From Helicobacter pylori (GTDB taxonomy: Bacteria > Campylobacterota > Campylobacteria > Campylobacterales > Helicobacteraceae): 64,000 nucleotides of DNA. Positions within the stretch are counted from its first letter, which is position 1; every line of letters starts with the position of its first letter. The stretch spans positions 1,426,001-1,490,000 of the forward strand of contig NZ_CP011487.1 of assembly GCF_001653475.1 (NCBI RefSeq), in the 5' to 3' direction. Shown here piece after piece: positions 51,740 to 60,401 of the stretch. The translations under genes and the position numbers were made by a program. Under the pieces are notes generated by a model. The model was not told the DNA's origin. It searched no databases and saw nothing but the letters and a program-made list of their open reading frames with translations.

Positions 51740-52327
51740 TTGAATTTACGATTGGCTGGAGCAAGCGTTTTAACGGCTTGTGTCTTTTCTGGGTGTTTTT
51801 TTTTAAAAATGTTTGATAAAAAACTTTCTAGCAATGATTGGCATATCCAAAAAGTAGAAATGAACCATCAAGTGTATGACATTGAAACCATGCTCGCTGA
51901 TAGCGCTTTTAGAGAGCACGAAGAAGAGCAAGATTCCTCTCTCAATACCGCTTTACCTGAGGATAAAGCAGCGCTTGAAGCCAAAGAGCAGGAACGAAAA
52001 GAAAAAAGGAAACACTGGTATGAGCTTTTCAAAAAGAAGCCAAAGCCTAAAAGCTCTATGGGAGAGTTTGTGTTTGACCAAAAAGAAAATCGTATTTATG
52101 GGAAAGGCTATTGCAACCGGTATTTTGCCAGCTATGTATGGCAGGGCGATAGGCACATTGGAATTGAAGATAGCGGGATTTCAAGAAAAGTGTGTAAAGA
52201 TGAGCATTTAATGGCGTTTGAATTGGAATTTATGGAGAATTTTAAGGGTAATTTTACGGTAACTAAGGGCAAAGATACGCTCATTTTAGATAACCAAAAA
52301 ATGAAAATTTATTTAAAAACGCCTTGA
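51740..52327 (+). CDS. Lipoprotein with META/HslJ-like domain
   Basis: A 195-residue lipoprotein with a lipobox VFSGC (C19), starting at a TTG preceded by AAGGAGG. A charged Glu/Lys segment (about 60-105) leads to a C-terminal META-like domain (GEFVFDQKENRIYGKGYCNRYF, near 108-128, and DTLILDNQKMKIYLKTP). A T9 run in the coding strand at 51796-51804 immediately follows the lipobox, so slippage would truncate it. It is the last gene of the mla operon, 18 bases after the previous lipoprotein. Corresponds to HP1462. Role unknown. Confidence 0.75.
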   Translation: MNLRLAGASVLTACVFSGCFFLKMFDKKLSSNDWHIQKVEMNHQVYDIETMLADSAFREHEEEQDSSLNTALPEDKAALEAKEQERKEKRKHWYELFKKKPKPKSSMGEFVFDQKENRIYGKGYCNRYFASYVWQGDRHIGIEDSGISRKVCKDEHLMAFELEFMENFKGNFTVTKGKDTLILDNQKMKIYLKTP

Positions 52328-52509
52328 ATGGGTTTTTGATTTCAAAACAATCTAAAACCGCTAAATTAGGGATTAAAAAGAAATTTTTAAGCGCTTTTTA
52401 AGAGGTTGTCGCTTGCTTTTTGTTGGCTTTTTTATTATTGATCGCAAAAGATGCTTTGAGCATTTTTAGATTTAAGCGCCAAAAAGCCCCATAAAAGGAC
52501 TTTTTAAAA

Positions 52510-53562
52510 TCAAAAAGAGGGTTTTGGGGTTTTGTCTGTTATTACAGGGAGTTCTGGATAGAGTATTTTAGGTTTTTTACCCTTTAAAGCTTCAAAGAAG
52601 ATTTCAATTTTTTTCGCTTCTTCATCGCTGATTTCAATGCCTAACTGGATAGAGCCCATTTCTTTAATCGCATCCTTGACATCCCAAAATTGCCCGTTAT
52701 GGAAATAAGGCATCGTTTCGGTGATATTCCTTAAAGTAGGCACTTTCACAAGCCCGTTTTTATCGCCTTTGAAATCGCCCACATTAGCGAATTTATAAGG
52801 TTTGACCACCCCAAAAGGTTGCATCGTTCCCCCAAGATTAATGCCGTTATGGCAAGCCACACAGCCTTTAGAAATGAATAAATCCAGCCCTTCTTTTTCG
52901 GCTTTACTGAGCGCTTTAGGATTGCCTCTTAAAAAATCATCATAACGGCTTGGAGTGATAAGCGTGGCTTCAAACATAGCGATACTATCTGCGATCAATT
53001 TAAAATCAATTTTGACTTTAGAGCCATAAGCTTTTCTAAAGAGTTTGACATAGCCTGGCATGGAATTGATTTTTTCTACCACCACTTTAGGATCAGCCCC
53101 CATTTCAAAAGAAGACTGGATGGGTCCTTGCGCTTGTTCGTTTAAATGCGTAACCCTACCATCCCAAAACTGCACATCGTTAAACACAGAGTTATACACT
53201 GTTGGGGAGCTTAAAAGGTGGGGGTTTTTCTTCCATTGAGAACCTATAGCACTTGGGACTAAATCTACCCCGCCTAAGCCTAGATTATGGCATGTGTTAC
53301 AAGACACGAGATAGGAAGTGGAAATCCTAGGGTCAAAATAGAGCATTTTACCCAATTCCACTTGAGCGGAGGTCATAATCTCGCTGTTTTTGGTGCCAAT
53401 ACCCACATCTCTGGTTTTTTTAATCTGGTATTCTTTGAGCGCTTTGCCCATAGGCATGGGTTCTAATTGGCTTTCCCTCGCTTTTTTGATCAAATCCATA
53501 TCGCTTAAAGCATGAACGCAAGAAAAAGCCAAGCAAATGCTCAATAAAATGGATTTTTTCAC
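52510..53562 (-). CDS. Di-haem cytochrome c peroxidase
   Basis: A 350-residue periplasmic protein with a signal peptide (ILLSICLAFSCVHALS) and two haem c sites: CNTCH (C88, C91, H92) and CVACH (C234, C237, H238). The MauG/CcpA family uses one haem as an electron entry site and the other to reduce hydrogen peroxide to water. The start is GTG 53562 with AGGAG about 7 bases upstream, and TATAAT occurs at 53606-53611 on the minus strand. Corresponds to HP1461 (cytochrome c551 peroxidase). Confidence 0.92.
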   Translation of the reverse strand: MKKSILLSICLAFSCVHALSDMDLIKKARESQLEPMPMGKALKEYQIKKTRDVGIGTKNSEIMTSAQVELGKMLYFDPRISTSYLVSCNTCHNLGLGGVDLVPSAIGSQWKKNPHLLSSPTVYNSVFNDVQFWDGRVTHLNEQAQGPIQSSFEMGADPKVVVEKINSMPGYVKLFRKAYGSKVKIDFKLIADSIAMFEATLITPSRYDDFLRGNPKALSKAEKEGLDLFISKGCVACHNGINLGGTMQPFGVVKPYKFANVGDFKGDKNGLVKVPTLRNITETMPYFHNGQFWDVKDAIKEMGSIQLGIEISDEEAKKIEIFFEALKGKKPKILYPELPVITDKTPKPSF

Positions 53563-53605
53563 GATGAACTCCTAAAATAGCATTAAAAATAATAAAAACT
53601 TTCTT

Positions 53606-53611
53606 ATTATA
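53606..53611 (-). promoter_or_regulatory. Candidate -10 box for the cytochrome c peroxidase gene
   Basis: TATAAT on the minus strand, 43 bases before the GTG start. A clear -35 is not visible, as is usual for this organism. Confidence 0.5.
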
Positions 53612-53709
53612 ACCACCATTTTAAAATAATTTAGCGCTAAGTGAACTGATAAAGAGTTTTTTAAAGAGCGGTAGGTATAATGGCATTAAATCCAAATAGG
53701 GGTTATACA

Positions 53710-56700
53710 ATGAAAGAGAATAAAGCCTTCACGCATTTGCACTTGCACACGGAATATTCGCTTTTAGACGGGGCGAACAAGATTAAAATTCTAGCCAAAC
53801 GCATTAAAGAATTGGGTATGAAAAGCGTGAGCGTAACCGATCATGGGAACATGTTTGGAGCGATTGATTTTTATACGAGCATGAAAAAAGAAGGCATTAA
53901 GCCTATCATCGGCATGGAAGCGTATATCCATAATGATGACAACCTTTCTAGCAAAGAAACCAAACAACGCTTCCATTTGTGCCTGTTCGCTAAAAACCAA
54001 GAGGGCTATGAAAATTTAATGTTCTTAAGCTCTATGGCGTATTTAGAAGGGTTTTATTATTTCCCGCGCATCAATAAAAAGCTTTTAAGAGAGCATTCTA
54101 AAGGCATTATCGCTTCTAGCGCGTGCTTGCAAGGGGAAGTCAATTACCATTTGAATACTAATAATGAGAGAAACCGCAAGTATGGGGCTAAAGGCTATGA
54201 TGAAGCCAAAAAAATCGCTTGTGAATACCAAGAGATTTTTGAAGACGATTTTTATTTAGAGATCATGCGCCATGGCATTTTAGATCAGCGATTCATTGAT
54301 GAGCAAGTCATTAAAATGTCTTTAGAGACAGGGTTAAAAATCATTGCCACAAACGACACCCACTACACCATGCCTAATGACGCTAAAGCTCAAGAAGTAG
54401 CGATGTGCGTAGCGATGGGTAAAACCCTAAACGATAAAGCACGCCTAAAACACTCCGTGCATGAGTTTTACATTAAATCCCCTGAAGAAATGGCGAAGCT
54501 GTTTGCAGATATTCCAGAAGCTTTAGAAAACACCCAAGAAATCGCTGATAAATGCGTTTTAGAGATTGATTTAAAAGACGATAAAAAGAACCCTCCAACC
54601 CCTCCAAGCTTCAAATTCACTAAAGCTTACGCTCAAGAAGAGGGGCTGAATTTTGAAGATGACGCTTCTTATTTCGCCTATAAGGCTAGAGAGGGCTTGA
54701 AAGAGCGCTTAGTTTTAGTGCCAAAAGAAAAGCATGATCAATACAAAGAACGCTTGGAAAAAGAAATTGAAGTCATTACGAACATGAAATTCCCAGGGTA
54801 TATGCTGATTGTGTGGGATTTTATCCGTTACGCTAAAGAAATGGGCATTCCTGTAGGGCCTGGTAGGGGGAGTGCGGCCGGGAGTTTGGTGGCTTTTGCC
54901 TTAAAAATCACGGATATTGACCCTTTGAAATACGATTTGCTCTTTGAAAGGTTTTTAAACCCTGAAAGAGTCAGCATGCCTGATATTGATACGGATTTTT
55001 GCCAGCGCCGGCGTAAGGAAATCATAGAATACATGATTGAAAAATACGGCAAATACAATGTGGCTCAAGTCATCACCTTTAATAAGATGTTGGCTAAAGG
55101 CGTGATCAGAGATGTTGCAAGGGTTTTGGACATGCCTTATAAAGAAGCGGATGATTTCGCCAAACTCATACCCAACCGCTTAGGCATCACGCTTAAGGGC
55201 TATGAAAAAAATGGCGAGTTTATAGAGGGGGCGTGGGAATTAGAGCCTAAGATCAAGGAATTAGTAGAAAGCAATGAAACGGCCAGACAAGTGTGGGAGT
55301 ATTCGCTCAATTTAGAGAATTTGAATCGTAACGCGGGCGTGCATGCCGCAGCCTTAGTGGTGGATAGCCAAAAAGAGTTGTGGCATAAAACCCCTTTGTT
55401 TGCCTCTGAAAAAACCGGCGGTATCGTTACGCAATATTCCATGAAGTATTTAGAGCCGGTGGATTTGATTAAGTTTGACTTTTTGGGGCTTAAAACCTTG
55501 ACCGTGATTGATGATGCGCTTAAAATCATTAAAACGCAACACAAAATTAGCGTGGATTTTTTATCGTTGGATATGGACGATCCGAAAGTGTATAAAACGA
55601 TCCAAAGCGGGGATACGGTGGGGATATTCCAGATTGAATCCGGGATGTTTCAAGGGCTTAACAAACGCTTAAGGCCTTCAAGCTTTGAAGACATTATCGC
55701 CATTATCGCGCTAGGCAGACCAGGGCCTATGGAATCAGGCATGGTAGATGATTTTGTGAATAGAAAGCATGGAATTGAGCCTATCGCTTATGCGTTTAAA
55801 GAATTAGAGTCGATTTTAAAGCCCACTTACGGCACGATCGTCTATCAAGAGCAAGTGATGCAAATCGTGCAAACTATCGGCGGTTTTAGTTTGGGTGAAG
55901 CGGATTTGATCCGCCGCGCTATGGGGAAAAAAGACGCTCAAATCATGGCGGACAATAAGGATAAGTTTGTAGAAGGCGCTAAGAATTTAGGGCATGATGA
56001 CCAAAAAGCGGCTAATTTGTGGGATTTGATCGTTAAATTTGCCGGCTATGGTTTCAACAAATCGCATTCAGCCGCCTATGCGATGATCACTTTCCAAACG
56101 GCGTATTTAAAGACTTATTACAAGCATGAGTTCATGGCAGCGATGCTCACTAGTGAATCCAATAAGATTGAATCCGTGGCGCGCTATATTGATGAGGTCA
56201 GGGCTTTAGAAATTGAAGTGATGCCCCCACACATCAATTCTTCTATGCAAGATTTCAGCGTGGCGGAGTTTAAAAATCAAAAGGGCGAGCTAGAAAAGAA
56301 AATCGTGTTTGGTTTAGGAGCGATTAAAGGGGTTGGGGGTGAGCCGATTAAAAACATCATTGAAGAAAGGACTAAAGGGGATTATAAGAGTTTGGAAGAT
56401 TTTATTTCACGGGTGGATTTTTCTAAACTCACTAAAAAATCTTTAGAGCCATTAGTGAAATCAGGGAGCTTGGATAACTTAGGCTACACCCGAAAAACCA
56501 TGCTCGCTAACTTGGATTTGATCTGTGATGCTGGGCGCGCTAAAGACAAGGCTAATGAAATGATGCAAGGGGGTAACTCCCTTTTTGGGGCAATGGATGG
56601 CGGGACAAAAGAGCAGGTTATTTTAGACATGATTGATTTGGGCGAACATGACGCTAAAACGCTTTTAGAATGCGAATACGAGACTTTAGGCATCCATGTT

Positions 56701-57345
56701 TCAGGCAATCCCTTAGACGAATTTAAAGAAGAAATTAAGGGCTTTAAAAATTTAGTCAAAAGCATTGATATTGAAGAGTTAGAAATCGGCTCGCAAGCTT
56801 ATTTGCTGGGTAAAATCATGGAAGTTAAAAAGAAAATTGGCAAACGAAGCGGTAAGCCTTATGGCACAGCGGACATTTTGGATGGATACGGCAAGTTTGA
56901 GCTCATGCTGTTTGAAAAGCAATTGAATGCTTTAGAAGAGTTGGATATTAATAAGCCTCTAGTGTTTAAATGCAAGATTGAAGAGCAAGAAGAAGTGGCG
57001 CGATTAAGGCTTTTTGAAATCTTGGATTTAGAGAGCGCTAGAGAGGTTAAAATCCCTAAAGCCCGTTATAAAGACCCTGAAAAGCAAAAAGAAGAGGTGC
57101 GCGAAATCCCCCCCATTGAAATACTCGCTTCCAGCTCTTGCTCTTTAGCGATCGTGTTAGAAAACGATGTGAAAAAAGAGTTTTTAAGACAAATCAAAGA
57201 GAGCGCTTTAAAACACCAGGGCAAACGCCCCTTGTATTTGATCATCAAAGATAAGGGCAAGCAATTCAAAATCCAAAGCGATTTAATGGTCAATGAAAAG
57301 ATTAAGGACGATTTTAAAGGGTTAAAGTGGAGGGACTTAGCTTGA
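53710..57345 (+). CDS. dnaE: DNA polymerase III alpha subunit
   Basis: A 1211-residue replicative polymerase. The N-terminal PHP domain starts at THLHLHTEYSLLDG (H9 and H11), and the catalytic aspartates lie in MPDIDTDF (D425, D427, D429). Later come PGPMESGMVDDF, QEQVMQIVQTIGGFSLGEADLIRRAMGKK and a C-terminal OB/tau-binding region (GKRSGKPYGTADILDGYGKFELMLF-type). Proofreading must come from a separate epsilon subunit. I choose ATG 53710 because AGGGG lies 8 bases upstream; an in-frame ATG at 53680 adds ten residues before the PHP start. The stop overlaps the rluB start. Corresponds to HP1460. Confidence 0.95.
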   Translation: MKENKAFTHLHLHTEYSLLDGANKIKILAKRIKELGMKSVSVTDHGNMFGAIDFYTSMKKEGIKPIIGMEAYIHNDDNLSSKETKQRFHLCLFAKNQEGYENLMFLSSMAYLEGFYYFPRINKKLLREHSKGIIASSACLQGEVNYHLNTNNERNRKYGAKGYDEAKKIACEYQEIFEDDFYLEIMRHGILDQRFIDEQVIKMSLETGLKIIATNDTHYTMPNDAKAQEVAMCVAMGKTLNDKARLKHSVHEFYIKSPEEMAKLFADIPEALENTQEIADKCVLEIDLKDDKKNPPTPPSFKFTKAYAQEEGLNFEDDASYFAYKAREGLKERLVLVPKEKHDQYKERLEKEIEVITNMKFPGYMLIVWDFIRYAKEMGIPVGPGRGSAAGSLVAFALKITDIDPLKYDLLFERFLNPERVSMPDIDTDFCQRRRKEIIEYMIEKYGKYNVAQVITFNKMLAKGVIRDVARVLDMPYKEADDFAKLIPNRLGITLKGYEKNGEFIEGAWELEPKIKELVESNETARQVWEYSLNLENLNRNAGVHAAALVVDSQKELWHKTPLFASEKTGGIVTQYSMKYLEPVDLIKFDFLGLKTLTVIDDALKIIKTQHKISVDFLSLDMDDPKVYKTIQSGDTVGIFQIESGMFQGLNKRLRPSSFEDIIAIIALGRPGPMESGMVDDFVNRKHGIEPIAYAFKELESILKPTYGTIVYQEQVMQIVQTIGGFSLGEADLIRRAMGKKDAQIMADNKDKFVEGAKNLGHDDQKAANLWDLIVKFAGYGFNKSHSAAYAMITFQTAYLKTYYKHEFMAAMLTSESNKIESVARYIDEVRALEIEVMPPHINSSMQDFSVAEFKNQKGELEKKIVFGLGAIKGVGGEPIKNIIEERTKGDYKSLEDFISRVDFSKLTKKSLEPLVKSGSLDNLGYTRKTMLANLDLICDAGRAKDKANEMMQGGNSLFGAMDGGTKEQVILDMIDLGEHDAKTLLECEYETLGIHVSGNPLDEFKEEIKGFKNLVKSIDIEELEIGSQAYLLGKIMEVKKKIGKRSGKPYGTADILDGYGKFELMLFEKQLNALEELDINKPLVFKCKIEEQEEVARLRLFEILDLESAREVKIPKARYKDPEKQKEEVREIPPIEILASSSCSLAIVLENDVKKEFLRQIKESALKHQGKRPLYLIIKDKGKQFKIQSDLMVNEKIKDDFKGLKWRDLA

Positions 57346-58115
57346 GGATCAACCAATTTTTAGCCCATTATACTAAGCACTCAAGAAGAGAAGCTGAAAA
57401 ATTGGTTTTAGAAGGGCGGATTAAAATCAATCATGAGCATGCCAAACTCGCTAGCGTGGTTAAAGAAAACGACAAGGTGTTTTTAGACAAACGACTCATC
57501 AAGCCCTTAAAAAACAAAAGATTCAGCGTGCTGGTTTATCACAAGCCAAAGGGCGAATTAGTGAGTAAAAACGATCCCTTAAAACGGCGCGTGATTTATG
57601 AAAGCTTGGAGAAAAAATACGCCCATTTTGCACCTGTGGGGCGTTTGGATTTTGCGAGTGAAGGGGTGCTATTATTGAGCGATAGTAAGGCGGTGGTGAG
57701 CGCTTTAATGCATGCGAATTTAGAAAAAGAGTATCTTGTTAAAATTCAAGGCTTTGTTACAAGAGAGATGGAAAATGCGATGCAAGAGGGCTTGAAATTA
57801 GAAAACGCTACTAAGGGAGCGCACCAAAAAACTCCCATTAAAAGCATGGAATTTGCCCCCTTTATTGGTTATGAAATCATCAAAAACCATGCCAAATATT
57901 CTAAACTTAGAGTCGTTATCAATGAGGGGAAAAACAGAGAATTGAGGCGCTTTTTTGCGTTTTTTAACGCTGGAGTGTTGGATTTGAGGCGCGTTCGTTA
58001 TGGTTTTGTGAATTTGAATGCCTTGCCGGTAGGGAAAATGCGTTTTCTAAACCGCCAAGAATATAGCGAATTGCATGCGTTTATGGCTAATGCGGCTAAG
58101 GTTAAAGGGGATTAG
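57342..58115 (+). CDS. rluB: RluB-family rRNA pseudouridine synthase
   Basis: A 257-residue protein with an N-terminal S4 domain (RINQFLAHYTKHSRREAEKLVLEG-type, residues 2-25) and an RluB/RsuA-type catalytic domain with the aspartate in PVGRLDFASEGVLLLSD (about 105-121). EGKNRELRRFFAFF is also typical. It modifies 23S or 16S rRNA; the exact uridine is not evident. The TTG at 57342, preceded by GGAGGG with 7-8 bases spacing and overlapping the dnaE stop, is preferred to GTG 57327. Corresponds to HP1459. Confidence 0.88.
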   Translation: MRINQFLAHYTKHSRREAEKLVLEGRIKINHEHAKLASVVKENDKVFLDKRLIKPLKNKRFSVLVYHKPKGELVSKNDPLKRRVIYESLEKKYAHFAPVGRLDFASEGVLLLSDSKAVVSALMHANLEKEYLVKIQGFVTREMENAMQEGLKLENATKGAHQKTPIKSMEFAPFIGYEIIKNHAKYSKLRVVINEGKNRELRRFFAFFNAGVLDLRRVRYGFVNLNALPVGKMRFLNRQEYSELHAFMANAAKVKGD

Positions 58116-58130
58116 CTTACGAGTTATGCT

Positions 58131-58136
58131 ATACTT
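58131..58136 (+). promoter_or_regulatory. Candidate -10 box for the thioredoxin gene
   Basis: TATACT, in the context TATGCTATACT, 34 bases before the ATG at 58170. Sequence prediction only. Confidence 0.45.
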
Positions 58137-58169
58137 TGGAGTTGGGGGAAATAAAAAATAAGGATTATC

Positions 58170-58484
58170 ATGTCAGAAATTATTAACGGGAAGAATTACG
58201 CAGAGAAAATCGCTCATCAAGCGGTAGTGGTTAATGTTGGGGCGAATTGGTGTCCGGATTGCAGAAAGATTGAGCCGATTATGGAAAATTTAGCCAAAAC
58301 TTACAAAGGCAAGGTGGAATTTTTTAAGGTTTCTTTTGATGAGAGCCAGGATTTAAAAGAGAGCTTAGGCATCCGCAAAATCCCTACTTTGATTTTTTAC
58401 AAAAACGGGAGAGAAGTGGGTGAAAGGCTTGTAGAGCCCGGATCTTCAAAGCCGATTGAAGACGCTCTAAAAGCGTTACTATAA
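58170..58484 (+). CDS. trx2: Thioredoxin-like protein with CPDC active site
   Basis: A 104-residue thioredoxin fold. The active site is WCPDC (C28, C31), not the standard WCGPC, and the cis-proline region is RKIPTLIFYKNGREV (about 71-86). It corresponds to the second H. pylori thioredoxin (HP1458), which participates in peroxiredoxin and stress protection. The altered dipeptide suggests a different redox potential from Trx1. A hairpin after it (58535-58560) may be a weak terminator. Confidence 0.85.
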   Translation: MSEIINGKNYAEKIAHQAVVVNVGANWCPDCRKIEPIMENLAKTYKGKVEFFKVSFDESQDLKESLGIRKIPTLIFYKNGREVGERLVEPGSSKPIEDALKALL

Positions 58485-58859
58485 AGGGCGTTGAAGAGTC
58501 TTGTTATTAAAATAAGAACCCATAGAAATCTTTTTAGCCCCCTTTTTTATAAAGGGGCTAGCTTCAAATAGCTTTTATATTGTTTCTTTATCCTAAAAAA
58601 TCATTTTTATCGTTTTTAAATAAGCATGAAATAAGCATGTTTGTTAAAAAAGTTTCTTCAATTAAGCTAAAAATGAGCGAATTTGTGGTATTAATGCTTG
58701 CAGTGTGAAATTTGTAGGGCTAGAACTTGTAAAATGTGAAAAAAAAGACACATAAAATGCTAAAATCTGCAAAAATACTGATAATGTGTTTATATTAGAA
58801 GTTTAAAATTAGGAACGGAAGTATCTGTTTTAAATTTTGAATAGGGAGTTTCTATCACT
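58485..58859. other. Intergenic region between trx2 and the lpp20 operon
   Basis: A 375-base region with no convincing gene. It contains a GC-rich inverted repeat at 58535-58560 (TAGCCCC and GGGGCTA with a T-rich loop) and a 23-codon frame at 58637-58708. Near its end TATATT at 58791-58796 is a plausible -10 for the operon, about 64 bases before the next ATG. No tRNA or known small RNA was recognised. Confidence 0.6.
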
Positions 58860-59492
58860 ATGGTATTGAAAATAAAATTAAAAATTATAAGCTCGGTGAT
58901 TTTGAGTGCTTTATTGTGGGTGGGTTGTTCAAGCGAAATGGCAACTTATCAAAATGTGAATGATGCCACTAAAAATACGACTGCAAGCATTAATAGCACG
59001 GATTTATTGCTAACCGCTAACGCAATGTTAGATTCCATGTTTAGCGACCCTAATTTTGAGCAACTCAAGGGCAAGCATTTGATTGAAGTATCAGATGTGA
59101 TTAACGACACCACGCAACCCAATTTGGATATGAATCTTCTCACGACTGAAATCGCGAGGCAGTTGCGGTTGCGATCTAATGGGAGGTTTAATATCACAAG
59201 GGCGAGTGGAGGGAGTGGCATTGCAGCCGATAGCAGAATGGTGAAACAGCGCGAAAAAGAACGAGAGAGCGAAGAGTATAATCAAGACACCACTGTAGAA
59301 AAAGGCACTTTAAAAGCCGCTGATTTATCTTTAAGTGGTAAAGTATCTAGTATCGCAGCCTCTATTAGTAGTTCTAGGCAACGCTTGGACTATGACTTCA
59401 CCCTAAGCCTTACTAATAGGAAAACGGGTGAAGAGGTATGGAGCGATGTTAAGCCTATTGTGAAAAATGCTAGCAATAAGCGTATGTTTTAA
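58860..59492 (+). CDS. LpoB-like lipoprotein
   Basis: A 210-residue lipoprotein with lipobox LLWVGC (C23). The mature protein resembles LpoB-type activators: HLIEVSDVINDTTQPNLDMNLLTTEIARQLR (near 75-105), LKAADLSLSGKVSSIAASISS and DYDFTLSLTNRKTGEEVWSDVKPI. LpoB stimulates the penicillin-binding protein PBP1B in enterobacteria; the Helicobacter role is uncertain. A Gly/Ser-rich and charged loop (about 115-145) is unusual. It is the first gene of the lpp20 operon, with GGGAG about 11 bases upstream of the ATG. Corresponds to HP1457. Confidence 0.75.
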   Translation: MVLKIKLKIISSVILSALLWVGCSSEMATYQNVNDATKNTTASINSTDLLLTANAMLDSMFSDPNFEQLKGKHLIEVSDVINDTTQPNLDMNLLTTEIARQLRLRSNGRFNITRASGGSGIAADSRMVKQREKERESEEYNQDTTVEKGTLKAADLSLSGKVSSIAASISSSRQRLDYDFTLSLTNRKTGEEVWSDVKPIVKNASNKRMF

Positions 59493-59515
59493 ATTTATAT
59501 TTGAAAGGATGAGCG

Positions 59516-60043
59516 ATGAAAAATCAAGTTAAAAAGATTTTAGGGATGAGTGTGGTAGCAGCGATGGTGATCGTAGGTTGTAGCCATGCCCCAAAATCAG
59601 GTATCAGTAAAAGCAATAAGGCATACAAAGAAGCGACTAAAGGTGCTCCTGATTGGGTTGTAGGGGATTTAGAAAAAGTGGCGAAGTATGAAAAATATTC
59701 AGGAGTCTTTTTAGGAAGGGCTGAAGATTTGATCACTAATAATGATGTGGATTATTCTACTAACCAGGCTACAGCGAAAGCTAGGGCTAATTTAGCGGCG
59801 AATTTAAAATCCACTTTACAAAAAGATTTGGAAAATGAAAAAACTAGAACTGTGGATGCTTCTGGTAAAAGATCAATAAGCGGCACTGATACTGAAAAAA
59901 TTTCTCAATTAGTGGATAAGGAATTGATCGCTTCTAAAATGCTTGCCCGCTATGTCGGTAAAGATAGGGTTTTTGTTTTAGTTGGCTTGGATAAGCAAAT
60001 TGTGGATAAAGTGCGCGAAGAGTTAGGCATGGTTAAAAAGTAG
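59516..60043 (+). CDS. lpp20: Membrane-associated lipoprotein Lpp20
   Basis: A 175-residue lipoprotein with lipobox VIVGC (C22) and the LPP20 domain ([21 protein letters not shown], then [18 protein letters not shown] and [21 protein letters not shown]). Lpp20 is a conserved H. pylori antigen associated with the outer membrane and the flagellar sheath. It sits between the LpoB-like gene and a second LPP20-like gene, 23 and seven bases away. Corresponds to HP1456. Confidence 0.95.
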
Positions 60044-60050
60044 GATTTTA

Positions 60051-60392
60051 ATGAAACGCCTTACTATTGCGCTTGCTTTGGTATTGGGAGTTGCGTGGGG
60101 GAAATCCTTGCCTAAGTGGGCGAGAGATTGCTCAAAAGAAGTGCAGATTGAAAAGACCCGAACCAAAGATGAAAAAATTTTAGTGTGTGGGATGAGCGAT
60201 ATATCGCTTTCAGATATGGATTATAGCTTGTCCTCAGCCAAACGAAACGCCTTAGAGAAAGTGATGGAAGCTTTCAGGGGGGATAAAATAGAGATTAAGG
60301 CTAGTGAGCTAAAGGCCACTTTTATTGATACGGATAAAGTTTATGTGCTTCTAAAGATCACTAAGGAACACATCGCTTTAATGAATGAGTAA
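60051..60392 (+). CDS. Exported LPP20-like protein without lipid anchor
   Basis: A 113-residue protein with a signal peptide (TIALALVLGVAWG) and no lipobox Cys. It carries a shorter version of the Lpp20 pattern: SLPKWARDCSK in place of [29 protein letters not shown] in place of [20 protein letters not shown] and DKVYVLLKITKEHIALM at the end. Two cysteines (CSK.., VCGMS) may pair. It is seven bases after lpp20. Corresponds to HP1455. Function unknown, probably shared with Lpp20. Confidence 0.75.
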   Translation: MKRLTIALALVLGVAWGKSLPKWARDCSKEVQIEKTRTKDEKILVCGMSDISLSDMDYSLSSAKRNALEKVMEAFRGDKIEIKASELKATFIDTDKVYVLLKITKEHIALMNE

Positions 60393-60401
60393 GGATTAAT
60401 A

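Noticed and set aside
53680-53710. DnaE starting at ATG 53680
   Set aside because: The inner ATG at 53710 has AGGGG upstream, and the protein there begins just before the PHP domain, as expected.
58535-58560. Hairpin TAGCCCC...GGGGCTA after trx2 as an intrinsic terminator
   Set aside because: No clear T-run follows on the plus strand, so termination is not convincing; it is mentioned only within the intergenic entry.
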